Source of the DNA: Rhabditoides inermis
Taxonomy: Eukaryota > Nematoda > Chromadorea > Rhabditida > Rhabditidae
Length of the DNA stretch: 64,000 bases
Direction of reading: 5' to 3'
Assembly (NCBI GenBank): GCA_963966185.1
Contig: CAWZYM010000392.1
Span: 263,501 to 327,500 of the forward strand
Shown: positions 46,025 to 58,406 of the stretch, in pieces
How positions within the stretch are numbered: position 1 is the stretch's first letter
How the letters are laid out: each line of letters starts with the position of its first letter
The notes under the pieces: model-generated
Told to the model about the DNA's origin: nothing
The model's database searches: none
The model's input: only the letters and a program-made list of their open reading frames with translations
Position numbers and translations under genes: made by a program

Positions 46025-47505
46025 ATATTTTCATCCAGTTTACCTCTCTTCCGTGATGCAAATAATCACCGCTATTTAGAACTCGGTTTTACGCGGAATC
46101 GATGCTTGTTGCAGACTCTCAAACGGTCATTGAAGGTATTTCCGGATCTTGGTAGTAAAAAAAAGTACAAATAAGTGTGTTCAAACTGAAAATGAACATA
46201 TATGTTATTCCGCCGTCCACGGCCCGCAAATCATCTCGGGTCGAAATAACGCTTACAGATGCACGCATCATTCAAATTCACTTCATTCACAACTACCAAT
46301 CGATAAATTGATGATTATCATATTTATTTTAAAAAGAAATTTCCAATCCCCCATCATACGTTTGTAGGGGGAATTAGTATGCGAATGTTAAGTTTGGTCG
46401 ATTTTGGACAAGCGCCTGAAGAGTTACTTTGAGATAAGTGTATGCTCGATAGGAAAACTTCTAGTTTGTCGGCAACAATGTTAGTTTTAAATTTAATTCT
46501 TACTTAGACGTATCTCAATTACGCATGTGTATGATATCGACCGATAGCATGACTTGGAATAGAGTGATGCTACAATGTATGTTTATGGCCCATTTCACAT
46601 TTTACTAATTGTCTCCTTTTTTATGAGAATCGAATTCCAAAAAAAAAAAACATATATTGTATCGATGCACCTCTCATATAAATGTAGAACAATTTCATTA
46701 ACTGAACGAAGTTAATTTCTAACGTAGATCAGCGTAAATCGATCTCAAATCCAGAAGACTGCAGTGACTTCGCATGTCATTTCCATGAGTTTATCTCAAG
46801 AAATGGCACCTGTCCACCTGTTTAGAAAGTATCCGATACATCTAGAATGGTGAATTCTAAGCATACTAAAATAAGATTCGCAACTTGCCTACCGCTCAGT
46901 TTGTTATATTCTTCTACTACTACTACTACATTCCAGGGAATATTTAGTTCCGCCATCACTCCGCTCGGCCGTCCCGCATTTGAAAATTGCGCGCGCGCGA
47001 AAGTTTGAATGTGAATTTATTCGCGTGCTCTCGCATGTCTATCGATTTTTTTCGCCTTGCACTCTGTTCACTCTGCGCTCTCTGCTGGCGGCAACTGATT
47101 TGCCCACCCACTGTACTACTACTACTACTGTATTTCTTAATGAAAATGACCTGACAAGTTGACATCACATCGTGAGACCGTTTTATTCGTTTTATTCTAA
47201 ATGGATATGGATGTACTGGATTTAAAAAAAGAGAAGCTCGGACAAAGAAACAATAGATTGGCCGGCATGGATGGGATTAGGAGATTGCGCACTCACATTG
47301 TGCGCAACGCTCAGAAGAAAGAGACTGAAGGGATGATTTCCATAGACACTTACTCTTTCATTGTCGTACTATCTAAGTTAATGCGCACTACTCACATTAT
47401 GAGTTGATGCATGCATACAGGGATTACGGTAGCCTGCTCCTCCTCCTAGAGAGAGAGCGCTATATAATGTAATGCAAGGTGTGGGAGACACTCACTCGCA
47501 GTATC

Positions 47506-48033
47506 ATGAACGCATTCCTATTCGGAAACCAGCTCGACTACAATGTCTATTACAACTGCTCCAGAAGAACAGACGAGGAATGGGCAGACAGAGGAGACGT
47601 CAGGAAGCCCATAGGTACTTAACACCATCTCCACTCTTATGCAGTGTTCATATGCAGGAATCTACTTCCTGTCTGCCGGCATCGTGTACCTCTTCTTCTA
47701 TCTCATCTGCGTCTACGTGATTATCAAGAAGGAACTCTACAAAATGAGCTGTTACAAGGTACGCGCGAACTCTTCTATTATCTACAATCTACTTACCTAT
47801 TATCTACATCTACTTTCCTTTTTATTCACAATACTGACTTCCAGATCATGTTGTGTCTTGCTGTGTGGGACATCACATGTATATGTGTCAATTCCGTAAT
47901 CACCGGCACACTTTCCATCAAGGGTGCCGTGTTCTGCTCCTACCCGAGGTTCATCTACATTGCGGGAAGCATAGGAATGGGTAAGTGCGAGAGAGAGAAA
48001 GAGAAAGAGAGAAAGAAAGAGAGAGAGAGAGAC

Positions 48034-48095
<62 letters not shown>

Positions 48096-48569
48096 ATTGT
48101 CGCAGCTTCGTGGTGCGCTGCTTGCGCGACGTGTATCATCCTGGCGTTCAATCGCTGCTGCGAGATGAGCAACAACCACACACTCAAAGAGGTCAGTCTC
48201 TTCCTCCCTCCATCTCTCTCTCCCCCTCCATCTCTCTCTCTCGGTATGTGGTATGCATGTTTGCATCTCCCTCTCGCAGTTTTTCGTCGGCAACCACACC
48301 TACTACTTCATCGCCGCGATTTTCATCTACTTCTTCTATTTCCTCATATTCACACCGCCAGGTAAACACAAACGTGGCAATTACATTTGACAATGTCTAG
48401 TGAGCGGCGTGTTGTTTGTTAAATAACAATGCGTGTATTCCAGTGTGTTTCAACTCCAACTACACGTCGTGGTTCTTCGATCCGCTTCTCGAAGATACCA
48501 TGGTGAGTGGATATCGGTCATGAGGAAGGAAGAGAGCCTGATGAAGTGATGGTGATGGGGAAGAAGAAC

Positions 48570-48624
<55 letters not shown>

Positions 48625-48975
48625 GACTTGCAGAGTACATTGTACGCCAATTACCCGCACACGACGAATAACCTTCTGGTGGCGATTCTGAACACTTCTC
48701 TCTACTCATACCTCTGTTACACCGTCTTCTACAAGACTCGTGGACAGGATATAGCCAATGGCACACAGAGGAAGGTGAGTAGGGCAGGGGAGAGGGGAGA
48801 AGAGGATGACGCTTCTCGTTCCAGAGCTACCAGATCTTCATCCAATCGGCTGCAATTTGTTTGTTTAACGCCATTGCCGCGTACATCTATGTGTACATGC
48901 AGTTCTTCCCCACCCCTGACTGGGTGATCCTCATGGGACAGCTCGCTTGGCAGACCAGCCATGGTGAGAGACAAA

Positions 48976-49008
<33 letters not shown>

Positions 49009-49282
49009 AAGAGAGAAAGAGTAAAAACAATAGAAGAAAACAATCTGATATATAATGATCCCGTCATCTCTTACAGGGTCGGGAGTGATTATCTACCTTA
49101 CCCTCAATCGCACCATCCGAAGCGAGGTCTTCAATATGCTCCTCCCAAGCAGATTCGGACTACGGTTCAGGCAAGTCGAACAATTACCGTATGATAGATC
49201 GACATCATTTCTGTTACGTCATCATGATTCACGCAAAGTAGTAGTAGTAATTACAACATACTCTCTGAGGCGTGCTTCCTAG
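47506..49282 (+). CDS. Serpentine chemoreceptor, Srt family (7TM GPCR)
   Basis: Nematode-specific seven-transmembrane receptor of the Srt family, expected in sensory neurons. The ATG at 47506 (MNAFLFGNQLDYNVYYNCS) is followed by RTDEEWADRGDVRKPIG, the typical Srt N-terminus. Then come helices IYFLSAGIVYLFFYLICVYVI, IMLCLAVWDITCICVNSVIT, CAACATCIILAFNRCCEM (the end of TM3), YFIAAIFIYFFYFLIFTPP, LVAILNTSLYSYLCYTVFY, IFIQSAAICLFNAIAAYIYV and VIILYLTLNR-like last helix near 49090 (SGVIIYLTLNRTIRSEVF). The C-terminal end is uncertain; the frame continues to a stop at 49280. GA arrays occupy three introns. The presence of this family is the main evidence for the nematode assignment. Ligand unknown. 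Confidence 0.87.
47988..48088. repeat. (GA)n / (GAAA) microsatellite in a Srt intron
   Basis: Starts about 8 bases after the donor gtaagt at 47981; GA in sense. Confidence 0.95.
48571..48623. repeat. (GA)n microsatellite in a Srt intron
   Basis: GA in sense, ending about 10 bases before the acceptor of the exon at about 48635. Confidence 0.95.
48974..49022. repeat. (GA)n microsatellite at a Srt intron donor
   Basis: Begins within about 12 bases of the donor 'gtgagagac' at 48963; GA in sense, interrupted by single A insertions. Confidence 0.92.
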
Positions 49283-50158
49283 CGTAATTTGCTCGCGCAA
49301 TTGACATGTTTGGTGAATAGGATCACATGCATCGCAGAGCGAATCACAATAGACATAGTACTAACGAGGTACATAGTATAGATTGGTACAAGAAATCAAA
49401 TGATATGACACTCGATATTTGCAGGTCGTCGACTGCTTCTGTGAATGCTCTGGCGACAGATGGAAAATCGCGCGTCGCACCTGCGACATCCCAGACATGA
49501 GTTGGCGGGAGTGCGTCCAGGGCAGAGGCATCAATCGCATACTTCACTCTCACACTCTATCTATCGTGTCCCATTCCCTCATCCCACCACAACGTCGACC
49601 ATCAAGGAACATCTCAGCACCAAACAAATATAATCGACTGCATATTACCCAATATTTATATTCCCTTTTCAAACTGTAAAATATAGTGGTAAGTGATTGT
49701 GAATGACATATCTATATCTAATAAACTGTTTGTAGCTTCAGCGCATCGTCAACCTTTGAATTTTGAAAATCTTTCGTGCTTCTGCTTCTCGGAATGTGGG
49801 CAAGAAGCGTTTTGATTCAATAGTAGCCGTAAAAATTGCGTCCTATAGAAATGAAAAATTGACCAATAGTCTCTCATTAGCCTAACTATTTCGTTTCGTA
49901 TCTACACATCTATTCCGTAATCACTACAACATACATCATACATACGACATCGCTTGCAAAAATAAGCACATTGTAATTCAATAACTTTATTCAATATGTA
50001 CAAATCACCGGGGGAAGAAAATGAGAAATGCAGGTATGAAAATGGCTGGATGAACAAGGAATATGAACAAGTATACAAGGGGCAGATCTAGACAATAGCT
50101 GTGTATTGTGTTGACTACTGTGGCAACAGTATGTGCTGAATGTCATCTCGGGGTTTGT
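49283..50158. other. Intergenic spacer, Srt / KLHL8
   Basis: About 880 bases between two convergent genes. No exon-like frame with a recognisable product. It should hold both 3' UTRs. Confidence 0.55.
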
Positions 50159-53100
50159 CTAGCAGCTCCTCCAGGCAGCCGTGTCCTTCTGGAGGGCAGT
50201 CACCCTCACATCCGCCCACGCGACGCCCGCCCCCGCCCTGCACTCAGAGATGTCAGCCACCTCACTCCACGAGTTGCAGCACGGGTCGAACGCCTCCACC
50301 GAGTTGAGGTAGCTCGTGCCGTCGTGGCCTCCGATCGCGTACACCCTTCCGCCCATCGAAGCCACGCCCACGCCGCCTGAAACACACCGTGTGTACACTA
50401 TCATACATGGATACATGACTGCTGTGCAAACATGTAAAACAATACTATTTTGAACACATGAGAGAACAATGCCACTACTCCCTATAAATATTACTGCATA
50501 ATACAATAGAACAAAATGATTCGGATAATCTATTTCTTCGTCTTCGCTATTGTTCTTGGTCAACGAGGACGTCAGAAGATAAGCAAACTGGAGAAGATTC
50601 CCTCACAATTCGGAAAGAGAGGACGACTGTTCGATAGTTATTATGTGGACTCGAATGTGTTCCTGCCATACGCATGGTCACACTTTCTGACAGGTGAGGA
50701 GGAATCAGGACCGAAACCCTCCCTGGCTCCACCAATCCAGCCTGGACAGCCTGGACAGCCATGGCGACCTTCGCAGCCCGGGCAGCCCGTATATCCGTCT
50801 TACCCCGCCTATCCATCCTATCCTCTCTATCCCCCGTATCCGTCCCCTGTTCCTGCCCCTCCCGCCCGTACCCCACCCCCACTCGCACCTCGACCCCCAC
50901 CCAGGCCACAGCTTCCCAAACAGCGCATCGCACAGTGGCCGCCTTGGCCAGAAGTGAGTCATAGTATCTCTTCAACCAATTGCATCAATCTCAGCAGTTT
51001 CCGTTGGCAGTAGGAGGTCCGTCTGCCGTCGCGAGGCCCACCCCTCGTCGACACCGTCCACCTCCACATCCACATCCCCACTCTCGATACGAGGGCGCTA
51101 AGTGCCGCAGTGGCCTGCCCGCATTTCTACGTGAGCTCTCATACTTTTCACTATACAGCTATGTTATATAGTGATTAGTTCCGTTGTACCCTTGATCCCC
51201 CTCTGTCTCATGCTTTCAGCGTGTGCCTCTGTCCCCTCTGCCCCGTCTGGTTGGATGTGCGTGCAGGATCCGCGACTAGACTGTCAGCTAGTACACGGCA
51301 CGCCCTACTGTTGCAATGCGCCTTAGTGAAATAAATACATTGTACCCGCTCACCTCTGGGCCGGCTCATGTGAGCGAGCTGCTGCCATGTGTCGGAGACT
51401 GGGTCGTAGCGCTCGCATGTTGACAGAGGCGCGTTGTCGTCGAATCCGCCTGAAGAAATACAGAGTGTTCTATCAATGAGATGCTCACTGACCGATGGCA
51501 TAGAGGTATCCATCCAGCACGCACACCCCGGCTCCCGCGCGTCGGTTGCTCATAGGAGAGATCATCTTCCACTTGTCGAGAAGTGGGTCGTACCTGAACA
51601 ACAACATATTATATTCTGCCCGATCATTATTTATACCTCTCGCAAGATCCGAGCGATGAGGTTCCGTCGTTTCCTCCGACAGCGAATAGGTAGTTGCCTA
51701 GGGAGGCGACTCCAACGCCGCCCCGCTGAATGATCATGCCAGCCACACTCGACCACGTGTCAGACTCAATGTCGTACCGCTCCACGGTCTGCAATCACGT
51801 CTTCATCACTCTCTTCATCTTCTCTCCCCCACCTGGAAGCATGCGCTGTCGTCCAGTCCCCCGACCGCATAGATGGCTCCTTCGAGTGCTCCGACGGCGA
51901 TTCCCCTCCTGGGAGTCGCCATCGAACACACCTTGTACCACACCCTCTGCACTGGGTCGAAGCACTCAGCACTCGACAGATGCGATGTGCCGTCGTGACC
52001 GCCGATCGCGTATCTGCAATACAGGAATAAGCACTCTATCCATCTCTCCTTCACTGCCTCTACTCACAGCTTTCCAAGTGCGGACACTACTCCGACGTGT
52101 CTCCTTCTGGTGGTGAGCTCGGCGACCTTGAACCACTGGTCCGTCCGCCAGTCGTAGGCCTCCACGGAACAAAACGGGTCTCCCTTCATTCCACGACCGC
52201 CCACACAGAACACCACTCCGGCCACTGCCTTACGAGGGCGACAGCGAAACGAGGCGTCTCCTAGAGAGGGTGTGAAAGTGGGAGAGTGTAAGAGATGTGT
52301 ACCAGGTGGTGCAGCGTACTGTGCGGATGAGCAGGCGTCGTCTCCGTGGGGTCCGGGCTGGCGAGAGGAACGCATCTCTGTCAACATCTCAACCACTGCA
52401 TCCGAGATGATGTCCTGGCACTCGCGAGACTCCTACAAAACATTTTTCTTTCTTCAATCACATTTTTCTCGCAATTTCGTCACATTATTTTCGTATCGTA
52501 ACCCTTAATAATGCAAGAAAATAAAATGTTTTACAGAAACCAAAAATTCTCAAGAAAATCAAATTATTTTCCCACCGTAAGTCTTTATTTTTGCAAAAAT
52601 ATTTTTCTACCGTAATTCATATTTCTGCGAAAAGATCAAATTATTCTTATACAGTAAATTTTCACCAGCAGATCAAATTATTCTTCTACCGTAACTCTAT
52701 GTATTTTTTCACGTAGATCTATTTTTCTACCGTAATTCATATTTCTGCAACGTATCAATTCTGCTACCGTAACTTTCCTCATTTTTTGTAAGACAATTTT
52801 TTTCTACTGTGATTCATATTCTTTTCTGCAAAAAAAAAACATTACACTATTCTTCTACAACTACTTATATTTTTGCCAAATCAAATTATGATCCTACCGT
52901 AATCCTATTTTATCGTGAAAATGGCAATATACGACAATACCTTCACGAGCGCGTTCTGTCGGACCGTGTTGAGTACATAGTTGACGTCCATCTGGGTGAG
53001 TCTGACGAGTCGCAGGAGGTGGGGCAGGCGAGACAGACGCTCCTCCCCCTCCTCGCACACAGCACACACCCAAGACAGCACTGTCTCGTACACCTACACA

Positions 53101-54068
53101 ACATAATGAAAAATGTCAACCAACAGTGGATTACTCACCTCTGCCTCACTCTCGATGAGCAGATCCGAACGGGAAAGGAGTGATCGGAGGTGGTGGAAGG
53201 GCATCGACACAAAGTCAGAGGAACTGCGAAGCTCCTGTAACGAACCGATGAAACAAACAATACAAGAATACGAATCTGACAGTAAAGTGGTCGGCTAGGA
53301 ACTGTTCGCTGCTCTCGAGTAGTCTCTCGCAGTTGAACTGATCGGCGAGCTGCCGGAACGAGAGACAGTTGGAACGGGAGATGAAGGGCTGGAGGAAGCG
53401 CTCGCATACACACACCACGGCTTCCACCTGAAAGAGGGATGTGGGAAAGAAGGGAGGATAAATGGAGTACCTGAAGTATGCTGGCTGCGAATAGCACCCT
53501 CTGCACGTTATCAGCCGACAGGGCGAGTCGACCAGTGTATATGAACTCGACTATCAACTCCAGAGAGTCACTCGAAATATCCTGCAACCAAAGGATAAGT
53601 AAGGATGAGGATGCGTAGATCCACCTTGATCTGTATCCGCTTCATCTTTGTCTCCTGCATACCGTAGCTGAACATGCCAGTGAAGTACGGGATGCCTGCC
53701 GCTACAAATGAGACAATGAGAAAATGGAAAATGGAAAAAGTAAGAAAACTATCGTACCTAGAACGAATCTGTGTGCGTAGACGATGCCTCCGTCGTCGCA
53801 TTCGATCTCCAGATCCCTCATCTCCTCACATTTGCGCAGCTCGTTCATGTGCTGCATCGTAGACACCATCACCTGAAAGCAGAGGCAAGGTAAAAAAGTT
53901 ATAAAAATATAATGAAAGGAGATAGGAAGAGCAATAGAAATACTGCGAGGTAGGAAGGGCACATACCTCCTTATCCTCGTCGATGACGTGTGTGAGTGCA
54001 GGCTGAGCAGACAGATCGAGGGACGGAATCGACCCCGCAAACCCCGGTTCCATCGCATCTCCACTCAT
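50159..54068 (-). CDS. kel-8: BTB-BACK-Kelch protein, KLHL8 type (Cullin-3 adaptor)
   Basis: Substrate adaptor for a Cullin-3 ubiquitin ligase; the C. elegans KEL-8 is known to affect glutamate-receptor turnover. The ATG at 54068 ([18 protein letters not shown]) precedes a BTB domain ([50 protein letters not shown]). A BACK domain follows ([40 protein letters not shown]). Then come six Kelch repeats with GG doublets: [91 protein letters not shown] and [20 protein letters not shown]. The stop is at 50159 after TAAWRSC. The intron 50377-51353 contains a complete antisense gene. Another (about 52436-52938) is filled by AT-rich repeats. Confidence 0.93.
50516..51326 (+). CDS. Secreted proline-rich, C-terminally cysteine-rich protein nested in a KLHL8 intron
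   Basis: Three exons: 50516-50953, 50998 to about 51130, and about 51221-51326. The signal peptide is [16 protein letters not shown] basic segment follows ([19 protein letters not shown]), which includes a possible dibasic cleavage site, then a Pro/Gly/Gln/Tyr-rich region ([34 protein letters not shown]) resembling cuticle or matrix proteins. The C-terminus has [11 protein letters not shown]...GWMC...[16 protein letters not shown] with seven or so cysteines, probably disulfide-bonded. TAG at 51324, with an aataaa signal about 5 bases later. The whole gene lies antisense in the KLHL8 intron 50377-51353. Function unknown; an extracellular matrix role is inference. Confidence 0.75.
52555..52910. 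repeat. AT-rich degenerate tandem repeat in a KLHL8 intron
   Basis: At least six imperfect copies of a roughly 50-60-base unit built on 'tttttctaccgtaattcata' and 'tttctgcaaaa'. It fills most of the KLHL8 intron between exons ending near 52938 and starting near 52435. Confidence 0.85.
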
Positions 54069-54084
54069 TCTGGGTATCACTGAA

Positions 54085-54088
<4 letters not shown>

Positions 54089-54132
<44 letters not shown>
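54089..54132. repeat. (CT)n microsatellite just upstream of KLHL8
   Basis: CT on the plus strand, GA in the sense of KLHL8, 20 bases upstream of its ATG, probably in a 5' UTR intron. Confidence 0.95.
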
Positions 54133-54135
<3 letters not shown>

Positions 54136-54759
54136 TCACCTGCGTCACTCGGTACAATGAGTGTGCTGGCAGTCCAGTGCGCGGCTGGCAGGGAGAGAGT
54201 GCCTGAATAGAACAGATAGGCATGGATGGGAGGGGAACGCAAGGGGATGCCTACGTGTGTTGCGAGAGACAAGATGGAACGAGTGCCATTGCATGATCGC
54301 TCATCGAGGGAAGGGTCCGGCTGGCAGGAGAGGCGCGCATCCAATGAACCCACCCCACCCTTATCGCTCCCTACCATCGCTCACTATCACATGTCCTCTC
54401 CATTCCACTCACCCCCATTATCATCGCCCCTACACTCACTACTATAACACGAAAATTTCAACGACGCACGCGAGAGTGGAGAGGAAAACAAAATGGAGTC
54501 TTATCACAGAGTTCGAAAGCTGGGAAGGGACGGCGGAGAGAGAGAGAACGGGGAGATGGAATGAAATGGAATGAGTGAGTTCTGACGGGTGTATGATATA
54601 ATCGAAATGAGAGAGAGAGAGAAACCCGTTGCTAGTCTCGACTCGTCTTCGCCACCTGGAAAACCGAATCTCATCAAAAAGAGAAGACGCGGAATGATTG
54701 CGAGAAGTGTCCGAATGAATCACAACGGCCCGTCGCCGCGCAAATTACAAACGAACGCC

Positions 54760-54763
<4 letters not shown>

Positions 54764-54819
<56 letters not shown>

Positions 54820-54820
54820 G
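54764..54820. repeat. (GA)n microsatellite, intergenic
   Basis: Uninterrupted GA, ending in a G run. Confidence 0.95.
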
Positions 54821-56065
54821 GGGGGGGCGTTGCGCCATCCGCCACCCCTTCAGCATTGAATGCAAGGTGAAGAGGAAAGCCGTAATCGGTCCTCGCCCCA
54901 CCTGCTGACTTTGACCGGATGAATCAATAGACAGCGATAAATGCACAACGACACACTCACAATAACCAAAACCAGTTCCCACATACAAAAAATATAAACG
55001 AATTATACGCCAGTTTTCACGATCAGGGGTCAGAGGGGGAAGAATGTGGCCTAACAACAACAAAAAAAACCAACCGTTTGCGATGACCGGACGAGCTCTG
55101 ACCGGAAGGGGCGAAGAGGGCCGTACAGGCGGGAACGGACCCGCAGTCAACGAGAACACTGGCCACTGAAAGAGCGAGAGTGAGCGGACAATGGACATGT
55201 GCTAATGATGGGGCTAATACGCGTTGTTCGGTCTTTCGAACGGCCCTCTCGTGAGTGAGAGGGCGCTGGAATCGCCGCGTCAAGTGCGCAGCCACCCAAC
55301 AGCTGATCTCCCCCCGGCCAGTGGCCGCCCACCAGCCACCACACACCGGAACAAGCCAATATCATAAATATAAACAAGAAGTGAGTGAGGGAAAGCGACG
55401 GCGGCGGCAAGAAGGCGGAATATGTTTGCGTTTGCATAATCGGAGCCACACTGCGTTTTCTCAAACAGACACAGTGAGTGAGACACACATGCTTGGCGGG
55501 GAAGCGGGGAATCGATACGCAGACACACACCACTACACGCAAGAGAGACAAGGCGGGCGGACACAGAGAGGATCAAGCATCCGCCCTCGGGCCCATTCAC
55601 ACCACATATGCGGACGGCAAACATAGACAGATACACACACTGACCATACACCAGCTCCGTCCTCTCCACTCTCCGCATCACGGGGTCACTCTCATCTCTC
55701 ACTCTCCCCCTCCGCCATGCCTTTGAATTTTGGTCTATCATCACGAATCATAAAAGTGAATGGTTGCGCCGAATTGCGTTTTCCTCTCAAAAAGGCGGCA
55801 GACTATGTTGTCCGTAGGTGGCAAACAAGAATAGAAAGGGAAACCTGTCGATCGCGATAATTTCATTCGAAGGTGGCGCAATGGATAACGGATAAGGGAG
55901 AAGTGGGAAAGTGAAACTGCATCTGCTTTCTCTCAGAGCCAAACAGGCAGACGGCGCAATCCGCACCTGTGCAGAAAGAAAGGAATGGGGGAAGGAAAGC
56001 ATTTATTCAACAAAACAACTGGCAACATAACAATGATATCAATACAAATCAACAATACAAGTGAT

Positions 56066-57159
56066 CTACTCAGCCGTCTCATCTTCCTTCACATCAGTCT
56101 TCTTCTCTTCTTCCTTGTTCTCCTGCTCCTTCTCTTCGGTCTTCACCTCATTCACTTTCTTATCCTGCTCCTTCTCCTCGGCAGGCCGGAGACTGTACTT
56201 CCTCATCTTGATGAAGTCGAATGCAGCCCCGCCCATGATCGTCTTCCGCACGACCTGCACGACGAGGGTGACTTCGGGGGCGGAGAGATTGACCTTAGCC
56301 GCCGGGGCGATGGCTGTCACCGCATCGTTCAGCATCTCTAGCACCTGTAGAGAGACATACTATGACAGATGCAAATCAAGTACTCGCCTGATCCCTTTTG
56401 ATCTGATCGTTGTTGCGGGCCTTGAAGTCCAGTGCGTATGTGGGGTGAGTGCCATCCTCGCGGAGAGCCAAGTGACGAGTCACAAGCTGACAACACGAGA
56501 TGGACTGGACAGACAGATGATAATGTTACCTTGACGACAATGTCATTCATCTTCTCGAGGGCCACGTCGGCAGTGTGCTCGACTGGCAGAACCCTCTGGA
56601 GGTGGCGACAGCGGGGAGCAGACTGCGCGAGAGACACCATGCGAGACGCCAGAGATACCGGCTCCCCACCTCAACACACAACCTACACACACAACACAGC
56701 TAACTTACCTTTAACGTTGATGAAAAGGACATTCTTGACTCCAGTGGGACGCTGCTTGCACCGACGGGTCTTCTGGTTGCGACCTTCGGCACACTGTCTC
56801 TTCAGAGAGTCGGCAATATCCTCCTCGCCGTCTGAGTCTCCTGCGCCAGTCTCCGCAGTTCCAGCCTGATCTGCTATATAAAAAAGAAATGAGCACGAAC
56901 ACGTGATAGGATAGAAACGACGGCAGAAATATTCTCAAATCACCTCCTTCCATGAGCTCATCGATGAGATTGTATGCCTCGTTCACAGCAGCCTTCTCGA
57001 TTCCATCACACGTGAACAGAAGACCGTCCACGCCAGCTTCCACACTCTTCTGTTTCGTCCTATCAATCAATCGATCGATTCAACAATCAATCACAACAAA
57101 TCAATGAATACTCACGGATTCCAGCGCTGATGCTGGCGTTTTCTATCATTGTTCGACAT
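56066..57159 (-). CDS. THUMP domain-containing protein 1 (tRNA acetylation adaptor)
   Basis: THUMPD1/Tan1 binds tRNA and brings it to the NAT10 acetyltransferase for N4-acetylcytidine formation. The ATG at 57159 (MSNNDRKRQHQRWNP) joins TKQKSVEAGVDGLLFTCDG and IEKAAVNEAYNLIDELME. Then comes an acidic GAGDSDGEEDIADSLK segment. The THUMP core follows: TGVKNVLFINVKGGEPV, RCRHLQRVLPVEHTADV, TYALDFKARNNDQIKRDQV, KVNLSAPEVTLVVQVVRKTI, MGGAAFDFIKMRKYSLRP. The C-terminus is a Glu/Lys-rich tail (EEKEQENKEEEKKTDVK) ending at a stop at 56066. The YALDFKARNND, NLSxPEVTLVV and F.K.RKYSLR motifs are diagnostic for the family. About 290 residues. Confidence 0.93.
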
Positions 57160-58406
57160 CCTGAACAAGTCCTGAACAACAATCTAGCACATGTACAGTA
57201 TGTACAGTAAACACGAAATACACATGAATGCGGCTCGTTCACAGAAAATATAGAAGATAACAACAATAAAAAGGAAAAAGAAACAGGTGAGAAATAGTGG
57301 AACATGAACAAAGTAATGTTCATACAAAACAGCAAAAGTTATCCCAACAACACTCAAAACTAGCGCGAAACAGCGCAAATATTTTGTTTGAAATTTAAGT
57401 TTACCTGCAACTGTCTATCGCGATTGGATGGAGCGATGGAGATGCGTGGTCGGTGGAAGGGCATATCAGATGAATAGTGATAGCTTTGGACGACTATCCT
57501 CCTATGCCGGATGATCAGCTCTCGAACTTGCTCACTGCGCGCCCGCACACTATCAAAAACAGCGGATCGCTGCTTTTTGGGTGCGATGCGTGGAACACGC
57601 TTTCCTTCAGCCAGAATTTCACAGTCTTTTTTAGCGGCAATCCGTGAATGAAACTACGTGTGACGAATGGCAGAGATGACTATCTCCGGAATAAGCTATA
57701 TGCGGTTGGCGGGAGACTGTGATTCGCATATCCTATGTGACGCAAGAACAGGTTCTCAGTACATCCTATCCTGGCAGGCCGGCAGCCCACTGCTGTGATT
57801 TAAACGCGCAGCATCCATGCCAAACTGGTGCAATCAAAACGTTCATTCGAGCTTGACCATTTATTTCAATTCATTTTTTCGTTGATAAGTTGAATGAAAC
57901 TGAGTGTTGTTGGGATACTTCACACGCTACGTTACAAGTCGTATCGTAAGAGATAGAGACCAATAGAAGACAAACAAGAAAGCTATTCGAAGTGAACACG
58001 AAATACAAACAAAAGAAAATAAATAAACAAATGTTGTAAACATGCGAAAATTGCGAACCCATCCGTTTTTATTTATCACACAGCTGAATCATTTTAAAAT
58101 ATACTGCCCCAAGTCCCACCACGAAAGAACTGAGACAAAAATAAACGTTGGAAACCTCAGAAACACGAATAATGTTAGTTTTCAACGTTTTGTTGTTATT
58201 TTGTTTATTTGTTTACTTTTGAAAATATCAAAAAATGAACGTACTGAAGCGTTGAATTCACAGGCATAATACTTTGTCTTCGTGAAACTCGTCATTTGTC
58301 TCCTGAAACGTTTTATAATTTATACGATGTGATGTGCTATTACCGATGTGTGTTGTTGTTGTTTGTTTGTTTATATCGAATGCAACTTATTTAACATTAT
58401 TGCAGA
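57160..58406. other. Divergent intergenic region, THUMPD1 / ZFPL1
   Basis: About 1.25 kb. A minus-strand segment near 57400-57540 has a donor-like gtaaac after 'gttgcag' and might be an untranslated THUMPD1 exon. No coding gene is supported. Confidence 0.5.

Larger units (their letters stand above)
45049..47505. other. Intergenic region with a MITE and a weak minus-strand gene candidate
   Basis: About 2.4 kb between POLD1 and the Srt receptor. It holds a TTAA-flanked MITE (45317-45543), a two-exon minus-strand candidate (45707-46024) with a GA array between its exons, and AT-rich DNA from 46050 to 47160 with no exon-like frame. An ATG-initiated frame at 47201-47407 has no homology I recognise and is not called. 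Confidence 0.6.
54069..56065. other. Intergenic region upstream of KLHL8
   Basis: About 2.0 kb upstream of KLHL8 up to the THUMPD1 stop. Both genes are on the minus strand. It contains a CT array (54089-54132), a GA array (54764-54820) and no recognisable exon. Untranslated KLHL8 exons may be present. Confidence 0.6.

Noticed and set aside
47201..47407. ATG-initiated 68-codon frame before the Srt gene
   Set aside because: Lys-rich with no recognisable domain. It is not needed for the Srt N-terminus, which has its own clear ATG.
49344..49553. Minus-strand frame between the Srt receptor and KLHL8
   Set aside because: Plausible composition in the middle but no start context, splice partner or family match.
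54674..55744. Long minus-strand open frames upstream of KLHL8
   Set aside because: Driven by GA/CT arrays and skewed composition; no motif and no consistent splice structure.
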